Part shown: in pieces, positions 35,590-48,089 of the stretch | Position numbering within the stretch: position 1 is the first letter of the stretch | Layout of the letters: every line of letters starts with the position of its first letter | DNA from: Panax quinquefolius | Lineage: Eukaryota > Streptophyta > Magnoliopsida > Apiales > Araliaceae | DNA: 64,000 nucleotides | Direction of reading: 5' to 3' | Assembly: GCA_020205615.1 (NCBI GenBank) | Contig: CM035171.1 | Location: 10,848,160-10,912,159 of the forward strand | The notes under the pieces: model-generated | Told to the model about the DNA's origin: nothing | Database searches by the model: none | Seen by the model: the letters and a program-made list of their open reading frames with translations, nothing else | Program-made: the position numbers and the translations under genes

Positions 35590-37664
35590 AGAAAGTGTTA
35601 TCCAAGCAATAGCTTTGCCCTAGAAATCAAACTAGTGGAAGGAAGAAGAATTCATTAGACAAGAAAGAGTTGTTGGATGGTAGTTGATTCACATCATTAT
35701 GCCCACTCCCCTTTTCATCATTTGGAAGCTATGGATTTTGGAGAAAAAGAAGCAAGCTAGTTAGCTAGGCTTTTTGCATTTCACGTGAATGGAGAAATGA
35801 CACACAAATTGGGACACCATCCTTAAAACTAAACATTCCATAGTATTAATAGCCTACTTAGGTTTATTTAATATTTTCCCCCAAATGTGCATACATATAT
35901 ACTCACTCACATAGAATTATATAATCCATGTACATTGGTTTATTCCAATAAATATTTTAATTGGGCTAATTATAAAATAGTTGGATATTCTCAACCCATC
36001 ATTTTTCATAAAATTTATCATCTCAAATATACCCAATTATGATAATTAATATCAATTATATTAACTCCTCATTTATTTTCCCATTAAATCCCCCTTTGAT
36101 TTAACTTCCCTAGTTATGCCACACAAGACATAATTATATGAACTTAGTAATTAATAGTCCACAAGCTTATAATAATATAATCTCACAAAATAATATGATT
36201 CTCAATATTACATCTTATAACATGGTCATGGAAGTAATCTATTGCACCATGTTACATTTTATTATCTCACTTGTACATAATGCTAACATACAAGCCTTTA
36301 TACATATGTATTCAAATACTTCATATATTATATAGTTACTATTGAAGTGTCACACTTCAATTCATATCATATAGATGTAGCTACTATATAATATAAAATC
36401 ATTGCACATACAAATTCATTCCTTCAATTATTCACTCATTAGATTATTTAATGAATGCTTATTCCATCACTTTGCCACACTAAGCATATCACACAAGCTT
36501 ACATTAAGCTTATTACTTATTCTCATTACTTATTCATTTCCCACCACATTACTATAATTAAAATTATGTACTTCTCCATAACATAAGATGTTTTTACCAT
36601 GTTTTCTCTAAATATAAGAACTAATCATAATAACACGATTTACTCATTTTCTCAAGATATTACTCTTAATATAATATCTATGTATTATTAAAATATTTAT
36701 ATGCACGACACACGTACACACTATATATAGAAAATAAGTTTATTTCCTATTATGATAAATTGTTTCCATCAACTTATATAGCAATATGCTTTAATATATT
36801 TAACATATTACTTACTCACACACATTACCTCGTACCAAGCTATATAAGGTAATATCAAAATAATATTCCCCCTTTTATTAAAATAGTCATATGCTAGAAT
36901 TTATTTTAATATCCTTTAGTAGAAATATACTATAATCATTTCTCTTTCATTTCTATAGATTGCCTCAACACAATTTCTTTAATCTATACATTTAACCATA
37001 ACTCAATATTAATCAATAAATCTCTAACCAATATTTATCTAAAGATATATCGATTTCCTTCTCTCGTCAACAACGTACATATATACAAGTCTAAACCTAG
37101 CACGCGCCGAGTCTTTAATAGTATTCAATATAGTACGCTGAGTGGTTTCCCACAAACAACCAACAAATTAGTTTCCGTCTCGTCTACACTATTTTCATAG
37201 TGAGTTAGATCGGTAACTAATTCGTATATACCTCTACTCTTTGAAGGAATCGTTTAGCCCAGCTCCTATACATCCACCATTAAAGAGTACGGTTGCACTG
37301 CCTTAGACTTGATACTTACTCGTACATATACTCAAGAAATTGGCGATTATCAAAGATATTTAATGTCACCAACTTACTATTATAAAATAATTTCAAATAA
37401 ATTATTTAATATCGATAGATAGATTTCTATTCATCTTCTTTACTTTAAATAACTCGCATCTTCAATAATTAACAAATATATAATAATAATAATATATTTA
37501 TTAAACATAGAAATCACTTATTGCATAGTTTATATTACCCCATGCAACACCATTCCACATAACTCACTGACATATATATTCTTATTCTAACCCTTCTCAC
37601 GCCTTTAAGAATTTTATTTACTAAATTCGTATTTTAATATTTTCTAAAAATTTGGGTTTTTACA

Positions 37665-38956
37665 TCCTCTCCCCCTTATAAGGATTCCGTCCTCGGAATC
37701 ACCGAAACCTCCTCTACTCGGTGCTATTCGGAATATTACATATTCTTTTGAATAATTTTATTCATTCCCTTTTTGAAAGTTTTATTATAACTTGATCACT
37801 TGCATTCTACCAGTTTTCCTTTCTAAGGAACATGCTACTTACTACATTCATCCTTCAGAAGAATAAGAATCTTCCATGATTTTTCAATAATCGGGAAGTA
37901 GTATGAATAATCTTAGATTCCAAATTATGCTGAGGGGTCACAAGAACGTGAACTCTTCTCTAGGTTTACAAATGCTTCAACAAATTCCTTCACACTGCAA
38001 ACCAGAGTGTTTATCAATCACAAAGACTGAAAACACCCTCCATGCGTACACTAGGTGGCCAACCTATTGTACCACTACGTTGGGCCACAACGTAGTGTTT
38101 TGTAATGACTATATGCGTTACGCTCGAACCATTGTCCCCGAAAACATGTCCCCTTATAGGGTTGTTCACCTCAGCTTTTCAACAACTGAATCCGCACCAA
38201 AGCAATCTAGTTTGGCATAATTACTCAAGAACGCTTGAATTCCATAAATATTTTTCAGCAGCCGTCTAGCCGAATCAAATAGCTTAGACTTTTATCAACA
38301 ACTCGGACTTCAATCAAAATAATTTAGCTAACTTAATTGACCTTCTTCATAATTTAAAAGAAAACCAAAAATTCTTTTATGACATCATGATACCGTACTA
38401 GATTAGTAGTACGTTGAGGATTCTGCCATTATGTGACTTTGTCATACTACACCATACCAAAATTGGCTGACGATCTTTCGATCACATCCAACACTAGGTT
38501 CAACTGCATGGATGACTCCATCGTTTACCATACACCATATCAATGATGCGCATGGTTAGAAATACATTTTGAAAATTTTCAAATAATTTTTGTCTTAGCC
38601 GAAACAATTGGCATAGACATAAGAATAAAGGTATTGTTTTTAAACATCATTGGTTCAATCACAAGATCCAATGTTTTTCAAGAAAATAGAAGTGCGAATC
38701 ATCAGTATGAAATCAATAAACTTTGAAAATCTAGCAGAGCTAGAAGATTTAGAAAATCCACATTTCTCCATCAACTTCAATCTTTACTACACCAAAATTT
38801 CTAACCTCATAACATATATATACCCGATACAGTTCATCAAACTTACCACACTTTGGAAATTCAGGAACTTAGCACAATTATATGAGTTTAAGAACTTATC
38901 CTAGTCAGACCATAGGCATCCATTCGTTGAGGGGTTCAAAAACATTTCATATAATT
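37665..38956 (-). repeat. Partial second copy of C internal region
   Basis: Repeats 27936-29229 with few differences, starting with the polypurine tract. It stops at a sharp junction (38955-38957, shared TTA) with B internal sequence. Non-coding. Confidence 0.9.
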
Positions 38957-39989
38957 AACTACTCATCATGCTTTTCGTAAGGTTATTAGCTTTCATATTC
39001 CTAACCAACCTGTTATGTGAATTCAAGCAACCAAACCACTAAAGTCAATCATTGTCATATCAAGCCATAAGTAAAGAGCCCCGGTCCTTTCGTTGTTGAC
39101 TTCCTTGAGTGGAATGCACCGAAGCCAGACTTTCTGTAGGCGACGTCGTGAATGACGATGGCAAGTTGATAGGTATCAATGTGACGTATTATCCAAGTCT
39201 TTGATGAGGGTCACAACTTTGAATGATATTTCTATTGTTAATAAATTTCCTGACGTATTCTTGAAGTCTTCTTAGCCTACCCCTAGAGCGTGAAATCGAA
39301 TTTTGTATCGACCCCAAGATAAAACCCCATTTCTAAAACCCTCAAATATTTCTTCAACTAAAACAAACGTATAACGTGCCAAAGACCTTGACTCAAGCTG
39401 TTGAAGATTACGATCGTACCATTCAATATCAATCGTGGAAAAATGAACGTGGTAAATGACGCTGCGTTGAGTAAGATCGATGCGTATCGTTTACGAGTGT
39501 GATGTTGTTAACACAAAGACCCATTTCAGATAACTTACAAATGATGGAGATAGAGTTAAAGACTCTAGGGACCCACGTGAAGATAACGAATATACGATTA
39601 GAATAGACTTAAATCGATAAAGTTAAAGTCGCTTTCAAGCTACATACTCGAAAGTGATGAATGTGAAGAAGAAGGTTCAAGAGGGTTTATTCTAGAAGCA
39701 AGAATCGACGAAGAGAGGAAATCTCAACCCTCGATTTAATTGGCCCATTTGAAATCTTTGATCGAGTAGGAATTGTGGCTTATAGACTCATTTTACCGCC
39801 AAGTATGTCGCGTATTCATAACATTTTTAACGTATCGATGTTACGTAAATATTTAGACGACCAAACCACATTATTAATTTAGAACCCGGACGAGATAGCG
39901 TAAAGATTTAACGTATGAGGAGATACGTGTTAACATCTTGGATAAGAAGGATCATATTCGACGCACAAAGGTTATACCTCAAGAGTTAG
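38957..39989 (+). pseudogene. Second copy of B pol remnants, part 1
   Basis: Matches 21694-22680: protease end (TTHHAFRKV), the unidentified insert, RT start, RNase H end (NVV.DA) and the GPF/Y module (about 39735-39860). It has about 40 bp more than the first copy near 39190-39230 and several small scrambled blocks. It is interrupted at GTTAG by a solo LTR. Confidence 0.85.
39985..39989. repeat. Target duplication GTTAG beside the forward solo LTR
   Basis: GTTAG here and TTAG at 42341-42344, the first base being blurred. The uninterrupted site is AAGAGTTAGAATTTG (near 22672-22686). Confidence 0.75.
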
Positions 39990-40705
39990 TGGTAGGACCC
40001 AGATTTTATCAATAAAGATTTAAATTTTGTCGAAATAATTTTTAATATTATGGTGTGAATTTGAGATAAATATTATAGTTGTGGGTAGTATTTATAAATT
40101 TTGCAAAGTATGCAAGTGGTTATATTATATTCGATTGGTCGGGAATATTCGGTTTAGCGAGGAATATATCACAACAACTCGATCATTGGTGGACCCCACA
40201 ATGTAATTATTGTCGGATTGAGAAAACGATAAAAATATTTTATTGAAATAACGGCGGAAGTTTTACCGTGGTTACTTTGTTGAACTACTTCAGTAGTAAA
40301 AACGAAGAATACGTGTGGTTGCATAGTGGAAAGCACTGCAATATTGATTATTGATGCTTATGTGAGAAGTCACTCATTTGATTCCATTATTGTCGATTAA
40401 TAATATGAATTATTATAATGATAATGACGTTTTGTTTTATTCAGTATTATTAACGTAATAAAATGTAAAACATCTTTTATATAAAATAGAATACTTTATT
40501 AAAGTTATTCTATAAATAGAATATATTATATTTTATTATGCATAGTGTTGCATAGTGTTTTGCATAGTATTGCATAGTAAAATGTTTTTATATAAATAGA
40601 ATATATTATATTTTATTTAAAAGATTTTTCTTTAAATATGGACCGTCGATTAAAGTAAATCAATCTGGACCGCTTCATGGATTAGTTACTATGCATTCCA
40701 TTTTC

Positions 40706-40715
40706 CTATAAATAG
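40706..40715 (+). promoter_or_regulatory. LTR TATA box, forward solo LTR
   Basis: CTATAAATAG after the reduced U3 modules. Confidence 0.75.
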
Positions 40716-40857
40716 AAGCTCATTCCTTCATTATTTTCTTACTTAATTCATTGAAACTCTAGAGAGAAAATTATAGAGAGAAAATTATAGAGAAAAATAT
40801 AGAAAAGAAGAAGAGTATTCTCGCTACTTCACTACTTCTATATTCATTCTTTTTACG

Positions 40858-42061
40858 GTAAGGGGTGTTATTCTTTCTTCTTGAAGAGAACTTACATTAT
40901 TCCATTCATTATTATTCATTGAATAACTTTGTAAAAGTGGCATACCCTATACATAACTTTGTATACGCTGCATACCCTATACTTGGTGAAATCCTTATGT
41001 TATTCCGCTGCTTATTATTCTCATTGGAATAACTCAGATACGCTTTTTACCCTATACTTGGTGACATTCTTCATTATTCATTGGAACATCCTGCATGCAT
41101 GTGTTTTACACCCGACCGGTTCCGCTTTTTATTATTCTCATTGGAATATCCTATCATGTGTTTTACACCGGATCCGTTCCATCTTTATTATTCTGTTGGA
41201 ACATCCCGCTTGCGTGAATTTCACCCGACCGGTTCCGTTATTATTATTCTGTTGAATAACTCTGCCTATACATGCGCAATCACGTGCATGCACGGTGATT
41301 TCTTTTGTTATTCCATTCTTTATTATACCCAAATTGGTTAAAACTTTGACTTCTATACTCCATGAAATTAGTAGAATATCCTTGATATTTGCGCTTTCAT
41401 CCAATATCTTTTCATGGAAATATTCTTCCGATCATTCTTGAATTTTACTCTATGAAACAAAGATTATGTTGACAATTTGGACGTTAATAATTCATGGATT
41501 AAATAATTCTTGAACTTGTTTTATTGAATTACTATGTCATTGTCATCATCCTCATGTTATATTATGTTATCTTTGGCTTACGCATGCATAGATGAACTTA
41601 GTATGATTATGACCGTGGATCATTCTAAGTATAATCACGACTTGATATAAATGATGTGACAAAAGTCCTCAATGGGCTCTGTAATGCAGTGATGGATAGT
41701 CTTTGGTATGATTATGACCGTGGGTGATTCTATAGTATAGTCATGACCATTGATAATTTGATGAAAATCCTCGACCGTGGTACGTGGATGATTAGATGTG
41801 GTGGTTTATTTATTAAGTCGAGTCTCAAATGATAAAAATTGATGAAAACCTTTTAAAACCTAAAAGATAGTAGACTTTATTCTCTACTTGACTCTTTTAA
41901 TGGATTGCTTATTCCGCTGCAGCTTAAACCGGTTGTTTATTGTATTTTATCGCTTTAACATCATTTGAAGGCTAATGATAATTTATTCTCGCATTATCTT
42001 AGTCATAATATTTCTTCTTGGGCTAGTTGAGCTCACCCTTTTCTTTCACCGTTTTCTTCAG
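40858..42061 (+). other. Putative leader intron in forward solo LTR (1204 nt)
   Basis: Donor-like ACG/GTAAGG and acceptor TTTTCTTCAG/AAATGAG, 30 nt after TGAGCTCACCC. Both hairpin arrays lie inside. Confidence 0.45.
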
Positions 42062-42340
42062 AAATGAGAACATAGCCGGGACGAGTCTGGGAACGAAGTA
42101 ATGGTCCGTAGGATAACATTAGTAGTCCTCACTATTCTCGTGAAATAGTGTGATAATAGTTGTAATGAGGACTCCTTTTGAGTTTGTATAATATCTAGTA
42201 GACAATATTTGTATGCAAACTCACGCTTTATGTCGTATTGCATACCACGACGATTAGGTTAGTAAGTTGTATTTGAATTTATGTACCATGTAAGTGGCGA
42301 CCCAAGATGGGTGACGATACCTAATTTTGGGGCGCCACGA

Positions 42341-42435
42341 TTAGAATTTGAAGTGAAGTCAAGGTATCCTCACCTCTTCTAAGATACTGTGTACGTCGTA
42401 AATTTTGAGGGCAAAATTCCATAAGGAGGGGAGAT
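42341..42435 (+). pseudogene. Second copy of B internal, part 2, with polypurine tract
   Basis: Resumes after the solo LTR with the chromodomain end (EVKSRYPHLF), as at 22680-22770, and ends in AAGGAGGGGAGAT (42423-42435) before the B 3' LTR. Confidence 0.85.
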
Positions 42436-42849
42436 TGTGAGACCCCAGATTTTATGAATAAATATTTAATTTTCTCGAAATAATTTTTTTGAATATTTTG
42501 GTGTGGATTTGATATAATGTTATAGTTGTGGGTAGTATTTATAAATTTTGAAAAGTATGCAAGTTGTCATATTATATTCGATTGGTCGGGGAATATTTGT
42601 TTTATCAGGGAATATTCGTGCAACGACACAATCATTGGTGGACCCCACAACGGAATTATTGTCTGATTGAGAAAACGACAAAAATATTTTATGAAAATAA
42701 CGGCGGAAGTTTTACCGTTAATACTATTGAACTACTCGGTAGTAAAAGTACAGTAATACGCGTAGTTGCATAGTAGCACACGGTATTGATTATTGATGCT
42801 TACGTGATAAGTCACTCAGTTTTGTTTTATTGGTATTATTAATGTAATA

Positions 42850-43245
42850 AAACAGAATACTTTTATAAAGTTATTCTATTAATAGAATATATTATATTCT
42901 ATTATGCGTAGTGTCTGCATAGTGTTTTGCATAGTAAAATCTTTTTATATAAAACATAATACTTTTATAAAGTTATTCTATAAATAGAATATATTATATT
43001 TTATTATCGTAGTGTTGCATAGTGCTCGCATAAAGTTTTACATAGTAAAATCTTTTTATATAAAACAAAATACTTTTATAAAGTTATCTGTTTTATTAGA
43101 CAATAATTAGAATATATTATATTTTATTATGCATAGTATTTGCATAGTGCCTGCATAGTGTTTGCATAGTAAAATCTTTTATAAAGTTATTCGTTTTATT
43201 AGATTATAAATAGAATATATTATATTTTATTTAAAATATTTTGCT
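42850..43245 (+). repeat. U3 tandem modules x 4 (B 3' LTR)
   Basis: Same four modules as 18668-19050. Confidence 0.8.
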
Positions 43246-43319
43246 TTAAATATGGGCCGTCAGATTAAAGTAAATTAATCTGGACCGTTCATGAGTTAGT
43301 TACTATGCAATCCATTTTT

Positions 43320-43329
43320 CTATAAATAG
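43320..43329 (+). promoter_or_regulatory. LTR TATA box, B 3' LTR
   Basis: CTATAAATAG at the same position as in the 5' LTR. Confidence 0.75.
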
Positions 43330-44247
43330 AAGCTCATTCATTCTTATTTCTTACGAATTCACTGAAACTCTAGAGAGAGAAACTATAGAGAGAAAGAAGA
43401 AAAGTGTTCTGCTACTTCACTACTTTTATATCTAGTACTCTTCTTTCTAAGGTAGGGAATATTATTTGTTGTACTCGTAAGGGGTACTCTTTCTTTCTTA
43501 TTTATGAAGAGAACCTCTGTTATTCTATTCTTTATTATTCTGTTGAAATAACCTGTATACGCGGGCTACCCTATACTTGGTGAAATTCTTCTGTTATTCC
43601 ATTCTTTATTATTATGTTGGAATAACTTTTACATGCAAAGTAATTTGCATACATGGTGAAATTCTTCTAATATTCCATTTTTATTATTCTCATTAGAATA
43701 TCATGTACACGCGTTTTCTGGCTTGGACTTGTTCCCGCCTCTTTATTATTCTTGGAATATTATATCGTATGCTTATGCCCGACCGATTCCGTTATTTAGT
43801 ATTCTGTTGGAATAACATGTCTATACTGGGCACTGCATGCGTGGTGATTTCGTTGTTATTCAATTCTTTATTATTTTGTTGGAACATCCCAGCTTGCATG
43901 TAATTTTGCTCGACTTCGGTTCCGTTATTATGATTCTATTGAATACCACAATACTGTGCAAGTACCGCATGCATGGTGATTTCTTTTGTTATTCCATTCT
44001 TTATTATACTTAGTTGGTTAAAGTTTTGACTTCTATACTCCATGAAATTAGTGGAATATCCTTGATATTTGCGCTTCATCCAATATCTTTTCATGGAAAT
44101 ATTCTTCTGAGCATTCTTGAATTTTACTCTACAAAGTAGTATCATGTTGACAATTTGGACGTTATCAGTTCCTAGATAAATTAATTCTTGAACTTGTTTT
44201 ATTGAATTCTTATACCATTGTCATCATCCTCATGTTTATTTTTTTTT

Positions 44248-44555
44248 GAAAGTCATCTGTGGCCTGTAGTGCATAGATGGACTTGGTATGATTATGACCA
44301 GGAATTATTCGGTATAATCATAACCGTAATGTTACAAATGATGTGGAAAAAGTCCTCATTGGCCCGTACTGCATTGATGGACAGTTTTTGGTATGATTAT
44401 GGCTATGGATTCTCTTCGGCCAAGGGTGCAAAGATGAATTGTTTTATGGCATGATCAGGACCATTGATGAAAATATGATTATCTTTGGCCTGTAGTGCAT
44501 GTATAATTCATGGTCATGATACTAAAGAATATCCTTGGCCGTAGTGTAGGGGTGA
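44248..44555 (+). repeat. GGCCCGTAGTG hairpin array (B 3' LTR)
   Basis: Same unit order as 20015-20325. The last unit here reads CCTTGGCCGTAGTGTAGGGG, still able to pair with G-U wobbles. Confidence 0.75.
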
Positions 44556-45101
44556 TTCGATGATGTGGATTATTTATTGTCGAGTCTCAAATATAAAATG
44601 ATGAAAACCTTTTAAATCATAAAAGATAGTAGATTTTATTCCCTACTTGACTCTTCTAATAGATTGCTTGTTCACTGCAGCTTAAACTTGATAGTTATTA
44701 TATTTTATCGCTTTAACACCGTTTGAAGGCTAACAATAAATTATTCTCGCATTATCTTAATCATAATATTTCTTCGGGCTAGTTGAGCTCACCCTTTCTT
44801 TCACCGTTCTCTTTCGAAAATGAGAACGTAGTGGGGACTAGTCGGGGAAAGAGAGTGATGGTCCTAGATGGTGCATTAGTAGTCCTCACTATTCTGTGAA
44901 ATAGTGTGATAATAATTATAATGAGGACTCCTTTTGAGTTTGTATACTCTCTAGTAGACAATATTTGTATTCAAACTCATAGTTTATATTTTGTCGTATT
45001 GTACCACGATAGTTGTATTATTAAGTTGTATTTGAATTACATACCATGTATCCAAGCGCACTCAAGATGGGTGATGTATACCTAATTTTGGGGGCGCCAC
45101 A

Positions 45102-46510
45102 CCACATGAATAGGTTATTCCAACAGAATAATAAATAATGGAACTGTGTTATGCGTAATACGCATGCATACGATATTCCAATGAATAATAAAGAATGGAA
45201 CCAGTCATGCATTTCGCATATATAGGATATTCCAAATGATTAATAAAGAATGTAATAATGTAAGAATTTCACCATGTATGTGGTACTTCGCATGTATGAT
45301 TATTCCAACATAATAATAAAGAATGGAATAATGTAAGCTCTCTTCATGAATACGAAAGAAATAATACCCTTACCTTAGAAGAAACTGGATACTGGAATAG
45401 TGAGGTAGCAGACTTCTCTTCTTCTTTCTCTCTATAATAATTTCTTTATAGCTTTAGTGAATTGGTGAGAAATGAAGGAAGAATGAGCTTCTATTTATAG
45501 GAAAATATAGTTTCGATAATTGCACGTTTTGGGGCTCAAAATATTACAGTATAATACCTTCATCTTTTTCTTTATTTTTAATTTAGTCCTGCAAGTATTA
45601 TCAAACTTGCACCACCTCCCCTAATAGTAAATCATCTGAATCAATAGTAAATCATGTGACTCAATAGTTCTAATCATGTGAAAAAAATAATTACAGTATA
45701 GTACCTTCATCTATACCTCCATTTTTAATTTAGTCATGCAAGTATTATCAATCTTGCACCAACTCCCCTAATAGTAAATCATGTGAATCAATAGTACACA
45801 CATGTGAATACATAGTTATAAACATGTGAATTTATAGCAATTAATTGCTCATTTATCCGGTTAATTACTCGATTGGTCAATATAACCTCCAAACATCCAT
45901 TATTATCGAAATAAATGTCGATTTCCACTAACACTAATAATTCCCACACAATGGAACTATCAATTTCATCTTTAATCAACACAAACTTATTCATCATTAA
46001 TATTATAACTCACAATATTTAACAACCAGGTCGTTCCCAAGAAAGAGGGGGCTTTCCAATAAGGATTTCTCCTTATTGGCGCACAATTAGGTGACTAAAC
46101 CTCTCCTTGATAGAACTTCTAGATATTGTCAATATTGTAAATAATAATATGAATAACTTTTTCGTCTCAATTATTAATTTAATAATATATAAAATATTAT
46201 GCAGATGATACTGTGACAATAATTGAATCAATAATATGAGAGATATGATGCAACAATTACTGTAGCAACAATTGAGTATAACTAAGTGACTTCTCACGTA
46301 AGCATCAATAATCAATATCATGTGCTACTATGCAACCACGCGTATTACTATACTTGTATCACCGATTATTTTATGACAACTTGTTTACTTTGAAAAAATT
46401 TCACATATCACCCTTAACTTTAACCTTTTATCAATTTAACCACTTACTAAATAAAATAATTATTATAAGAAAATTGAATACTTTTATTTCATAAAATTCG
46501 GGGTCTTACA
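45102..46510 (-). repeat. Family D LTR, inverted, right part with LTR 5' end
   Basis: First 5 bases CCACA are the right target copy of B. Continues D from 18249. On the minus strand the LTR starts TGTAAGACCCCGAATTTTATG at 46510. It has TATA at 45491 (minus), donor-like AAG/GTAAGG near 45375 and ATTCC units to 45345. 45540-45800 holds a U3 stretch with two similar copies of TTTAGTC.TGCAAGTATTATCAA and TAGTAAATCATGTGA. The flank GTAAC (46511) is the likely target duplication of D. Confidence 0.75.
45491..45500 (-). promoter_or_regulatory. LTR TATA box, family D
   Basis: CTATAAATAG on the minus strand, with the GAGAGAAA leader downstream. Confidence 0.7.
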
Positions 46511-47114
46511 GTAACCGTATTTTCACGGAAGTCGTGAGGTGCCTAACACATTCCCTTTGCCTAATCAAGCCCTCGAACCCTAACTGTGACGATTTGGTTG
46601 TTTGAGTTGTGATTCTGGGGACAGAATCCTTGTAAGAATGGAAGGATGTAACAATCCAGAATTTTAAATTGTAATATTAAATATTTATTGAATTATATAA
46701 ATATTTATTTGATGTGTTTATTGTTGAAATCGATGAAATAAATATTTTATTGATGTAGTTATTATAAGTAAATATTTATGAATTAAATTTATTAGATAAT
46801 ATTCTAAATTAAATTAATTTGTAATTTAGAGAGTTGTAATATAGCATGAGAGGTTATATTGTTGTTGAATTTAATAATTTAAATTGGTGTGTTAAGTTAT
46901 TAAATAAAATTATAAATAAATTATAATTTTGTGATAATTGTTTAAGTGAAATATTTATTTAAAATATAGTATGGTTGATTAAGTTATTGATTAATGTTGG
47001 ATATGGAAATCCAAATAAATGATATGTGATTATAAATTATAAACTAAATGGTTTATTAAAATAATTAAAATATTTTTAAATTGACTTTAAACCAAACAAG
47101 GCTTAAATATGTTA
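46511..47114 (+). mobile_element. Element G: 3' end of internal region and LTR start (older element)
   Basis: 46511-46633 reads like the tail of an LTR element (GTCGTGAGGTGCCTAACACATTCC). A purine-rich AAGAATGGAAGGA (46634-46646) comes next, then an LTR-like start TGTAACAATCCAG at 46647. The AT-rich LTR runs to 47114, where inverted LTR H begins. Superfamily uncertain. No coding sequence. Confidence 0.45.
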
Positions 47115-47266
47115 TGTGACGCCCCCAAATATGGGTTACCTGACTCCCGAGTTTGGTGTTCACGATCCATAATATAATAATATCTAACTACCAATTCATA
47201 TAGAAATAGTAATACATAAGTCATTAACAGAGATTGTTAATACATTAGTCCACATCAAATAAAATA
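47115..47266 (-). repeat. Family H LTR, inverted, 3' end
   Basis: Starts TGTGACGCCCCCAAATATGGG, the same end as C and E read in reverse. It is cut at about 47267 by an A/D-like LTR fragment and resumes at 48090. Confidence 0.6.
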
Positions 47267-48089
47267 CCTCAACATTAACTCTTTCATTTATAACCACATA
47301 AATAAATTCATCATATATATCCACATCAAATAAATATTTCCTTATCATATAAATCAATAATTAATTATTCACAAATAATATTATAGAATCACAATAATGA
47401 CAACAAGGCAGTTCCCAGGAAAGACGGGGCTTTCCGATAAGGATTTCTCCTTACTGGCGCGCAATTAGGTGACCAAACCTCTCCTCGATGTAACTTTCTA
47501 GACATCGCTAATAATGCTATCTCATAATATTATTCAAATAATATGAATTATTGATCCGATAATGGAAATATCAATGTAATAACAATTATTGAAACAACAA
47601 TAATATAAAATATCAACGCAGCAATTATTGAATCAATAAAATAAAATATTAAATAGTAATTCATCGTAATAATTATTGAGTAGTGCCTTCTTACGTAAGG
47701 ATCAATAATTCAAAAAATATCGTGCAATACCGTAAAGCATCGCAAGAAACTATGCGTATTATCGTATTTTAACCACCGTATATTTCAACAAGTGTTAAAT
47801 TGTAATAACTACACCTTTATTTATAAAAACTCAAACTTTGTCGCTTTTCTTCATCCGACAGCTTATCCGTTATGGGACCCACAAATAGTTGCGCCGTCGT
47901 ACGAATATTCCCCGACAGAAAAAATATTCCACGACCAAACGAATACCCCGATAAATGAATATTTTATAACCACTTGCCTTTTTTTAAAAAAATTCATATA
48001 TCACCCTTAACTTTAACCTTTTATCAATTTAACCATTTACTAAATATGAATATTGAATACTTTTATTTCATAAAATTTGGGGTCTTACA
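47267..48089 (-). repeat. Fragment of an A/D-type LTR (U3 only), inverted
   Basis: On the minus strand it starts TGTAAGACCCCAAATTTTATG at 48089 and matches the first 820 bp of the A-type LTRs (TAATTATTGATTTATATGATAAGG, GTTAATGTTGAGGT in short pieces). It stops before the TATA box. No target duplication was seen, so a deletion removed the rest. Confidence 0.65.

Larger units (their letters stand above)
29935..37664 (-). repeat. C LTR, right copy (4.99 kb without the inserted solo LTR)
   Basis: Minus-strand start TGTAAAAACCC at 37664 and end GGGGGCGTCACA at 29935. Nearly identical to the left copy through most of its length. It is interrupted by a solo LTR at 30739-33472. TATA at 35580 (minus). 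Confidence 0.88.
22980..38956 (-). mobile_element. Element C: large non-coding LTR element (LARD-like), minus strand, tandem
   Basis: Two inverted copies of a 4.95 kb LTR (22980-27935; 29935-37664 with a solo LTR inside), a 2.0 kb internal region (27936-29934), and a second partial internal region (37665-38956) that repeats 27936-29229 almost exactly. Primer site (29920-29931) and polypurine tract (27936-27950) are present. No gag or pol motif was seen on either strand. Large LTRs with a non-coding interior match the description of LARDs. It would need enzymes from another element. Confidence 0.75.
39990..42340 (+). repeat. Solo LTR, B-related family (2.35 kb)
   Basis: Begins TGGTAGGACCC (a blurred TGTGAGACCCC) and ends GGGGCGCCACGA. 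No internal region. It has fewer U3 modules than the B LTRs (about 40455-40615), TATA at 40706, donor-like ACG/GTAAGG (40858), acceptor TTTTCTTCAG/AAATGAG (42061), and both hairpin arrays (40890-41330 and 41565-41800). Confidence 0.88.
18250..45101 (+). mobile_element. Element B: Gypsy chromovirus derivative with tandem, nested structure
   Basis: Bounded by B-type LTRs (18250-20865, 42436-45101) and a one-mismatch 5-bp target duplication. Inside are a 1.9 kb deletion-derived internal region (20866-22770), the first 209 bp of a third B LTR (22771-22979), element C with a partial second C (22980-38956), a second 3'-terminal piece of B internal sequence (38957-39989 and 42341-42435) and a solo LTR between those two pieces. 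The simplest reading is a tandem LTR-internal-LTR-internal-LTR array invaded by C and then trimmed by deletion. Reverse transcriptase is missing from both internal copies, so B cannot move on its own. Confidence 0.75.
42436..45101 (+). repeat. B 3' LTR (2666 bp)
   Basis: TGTGAGACCCC to GGGGGCGCCACA. Long stretches are identical to the 5' LTR, with small scrambled blocks. U3 modules 42850-43245, TATA 43320, ATTCC hairpin units 43510-44015, GGCCCGTAGTG array 44248-44555. Confidence 0.92.
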
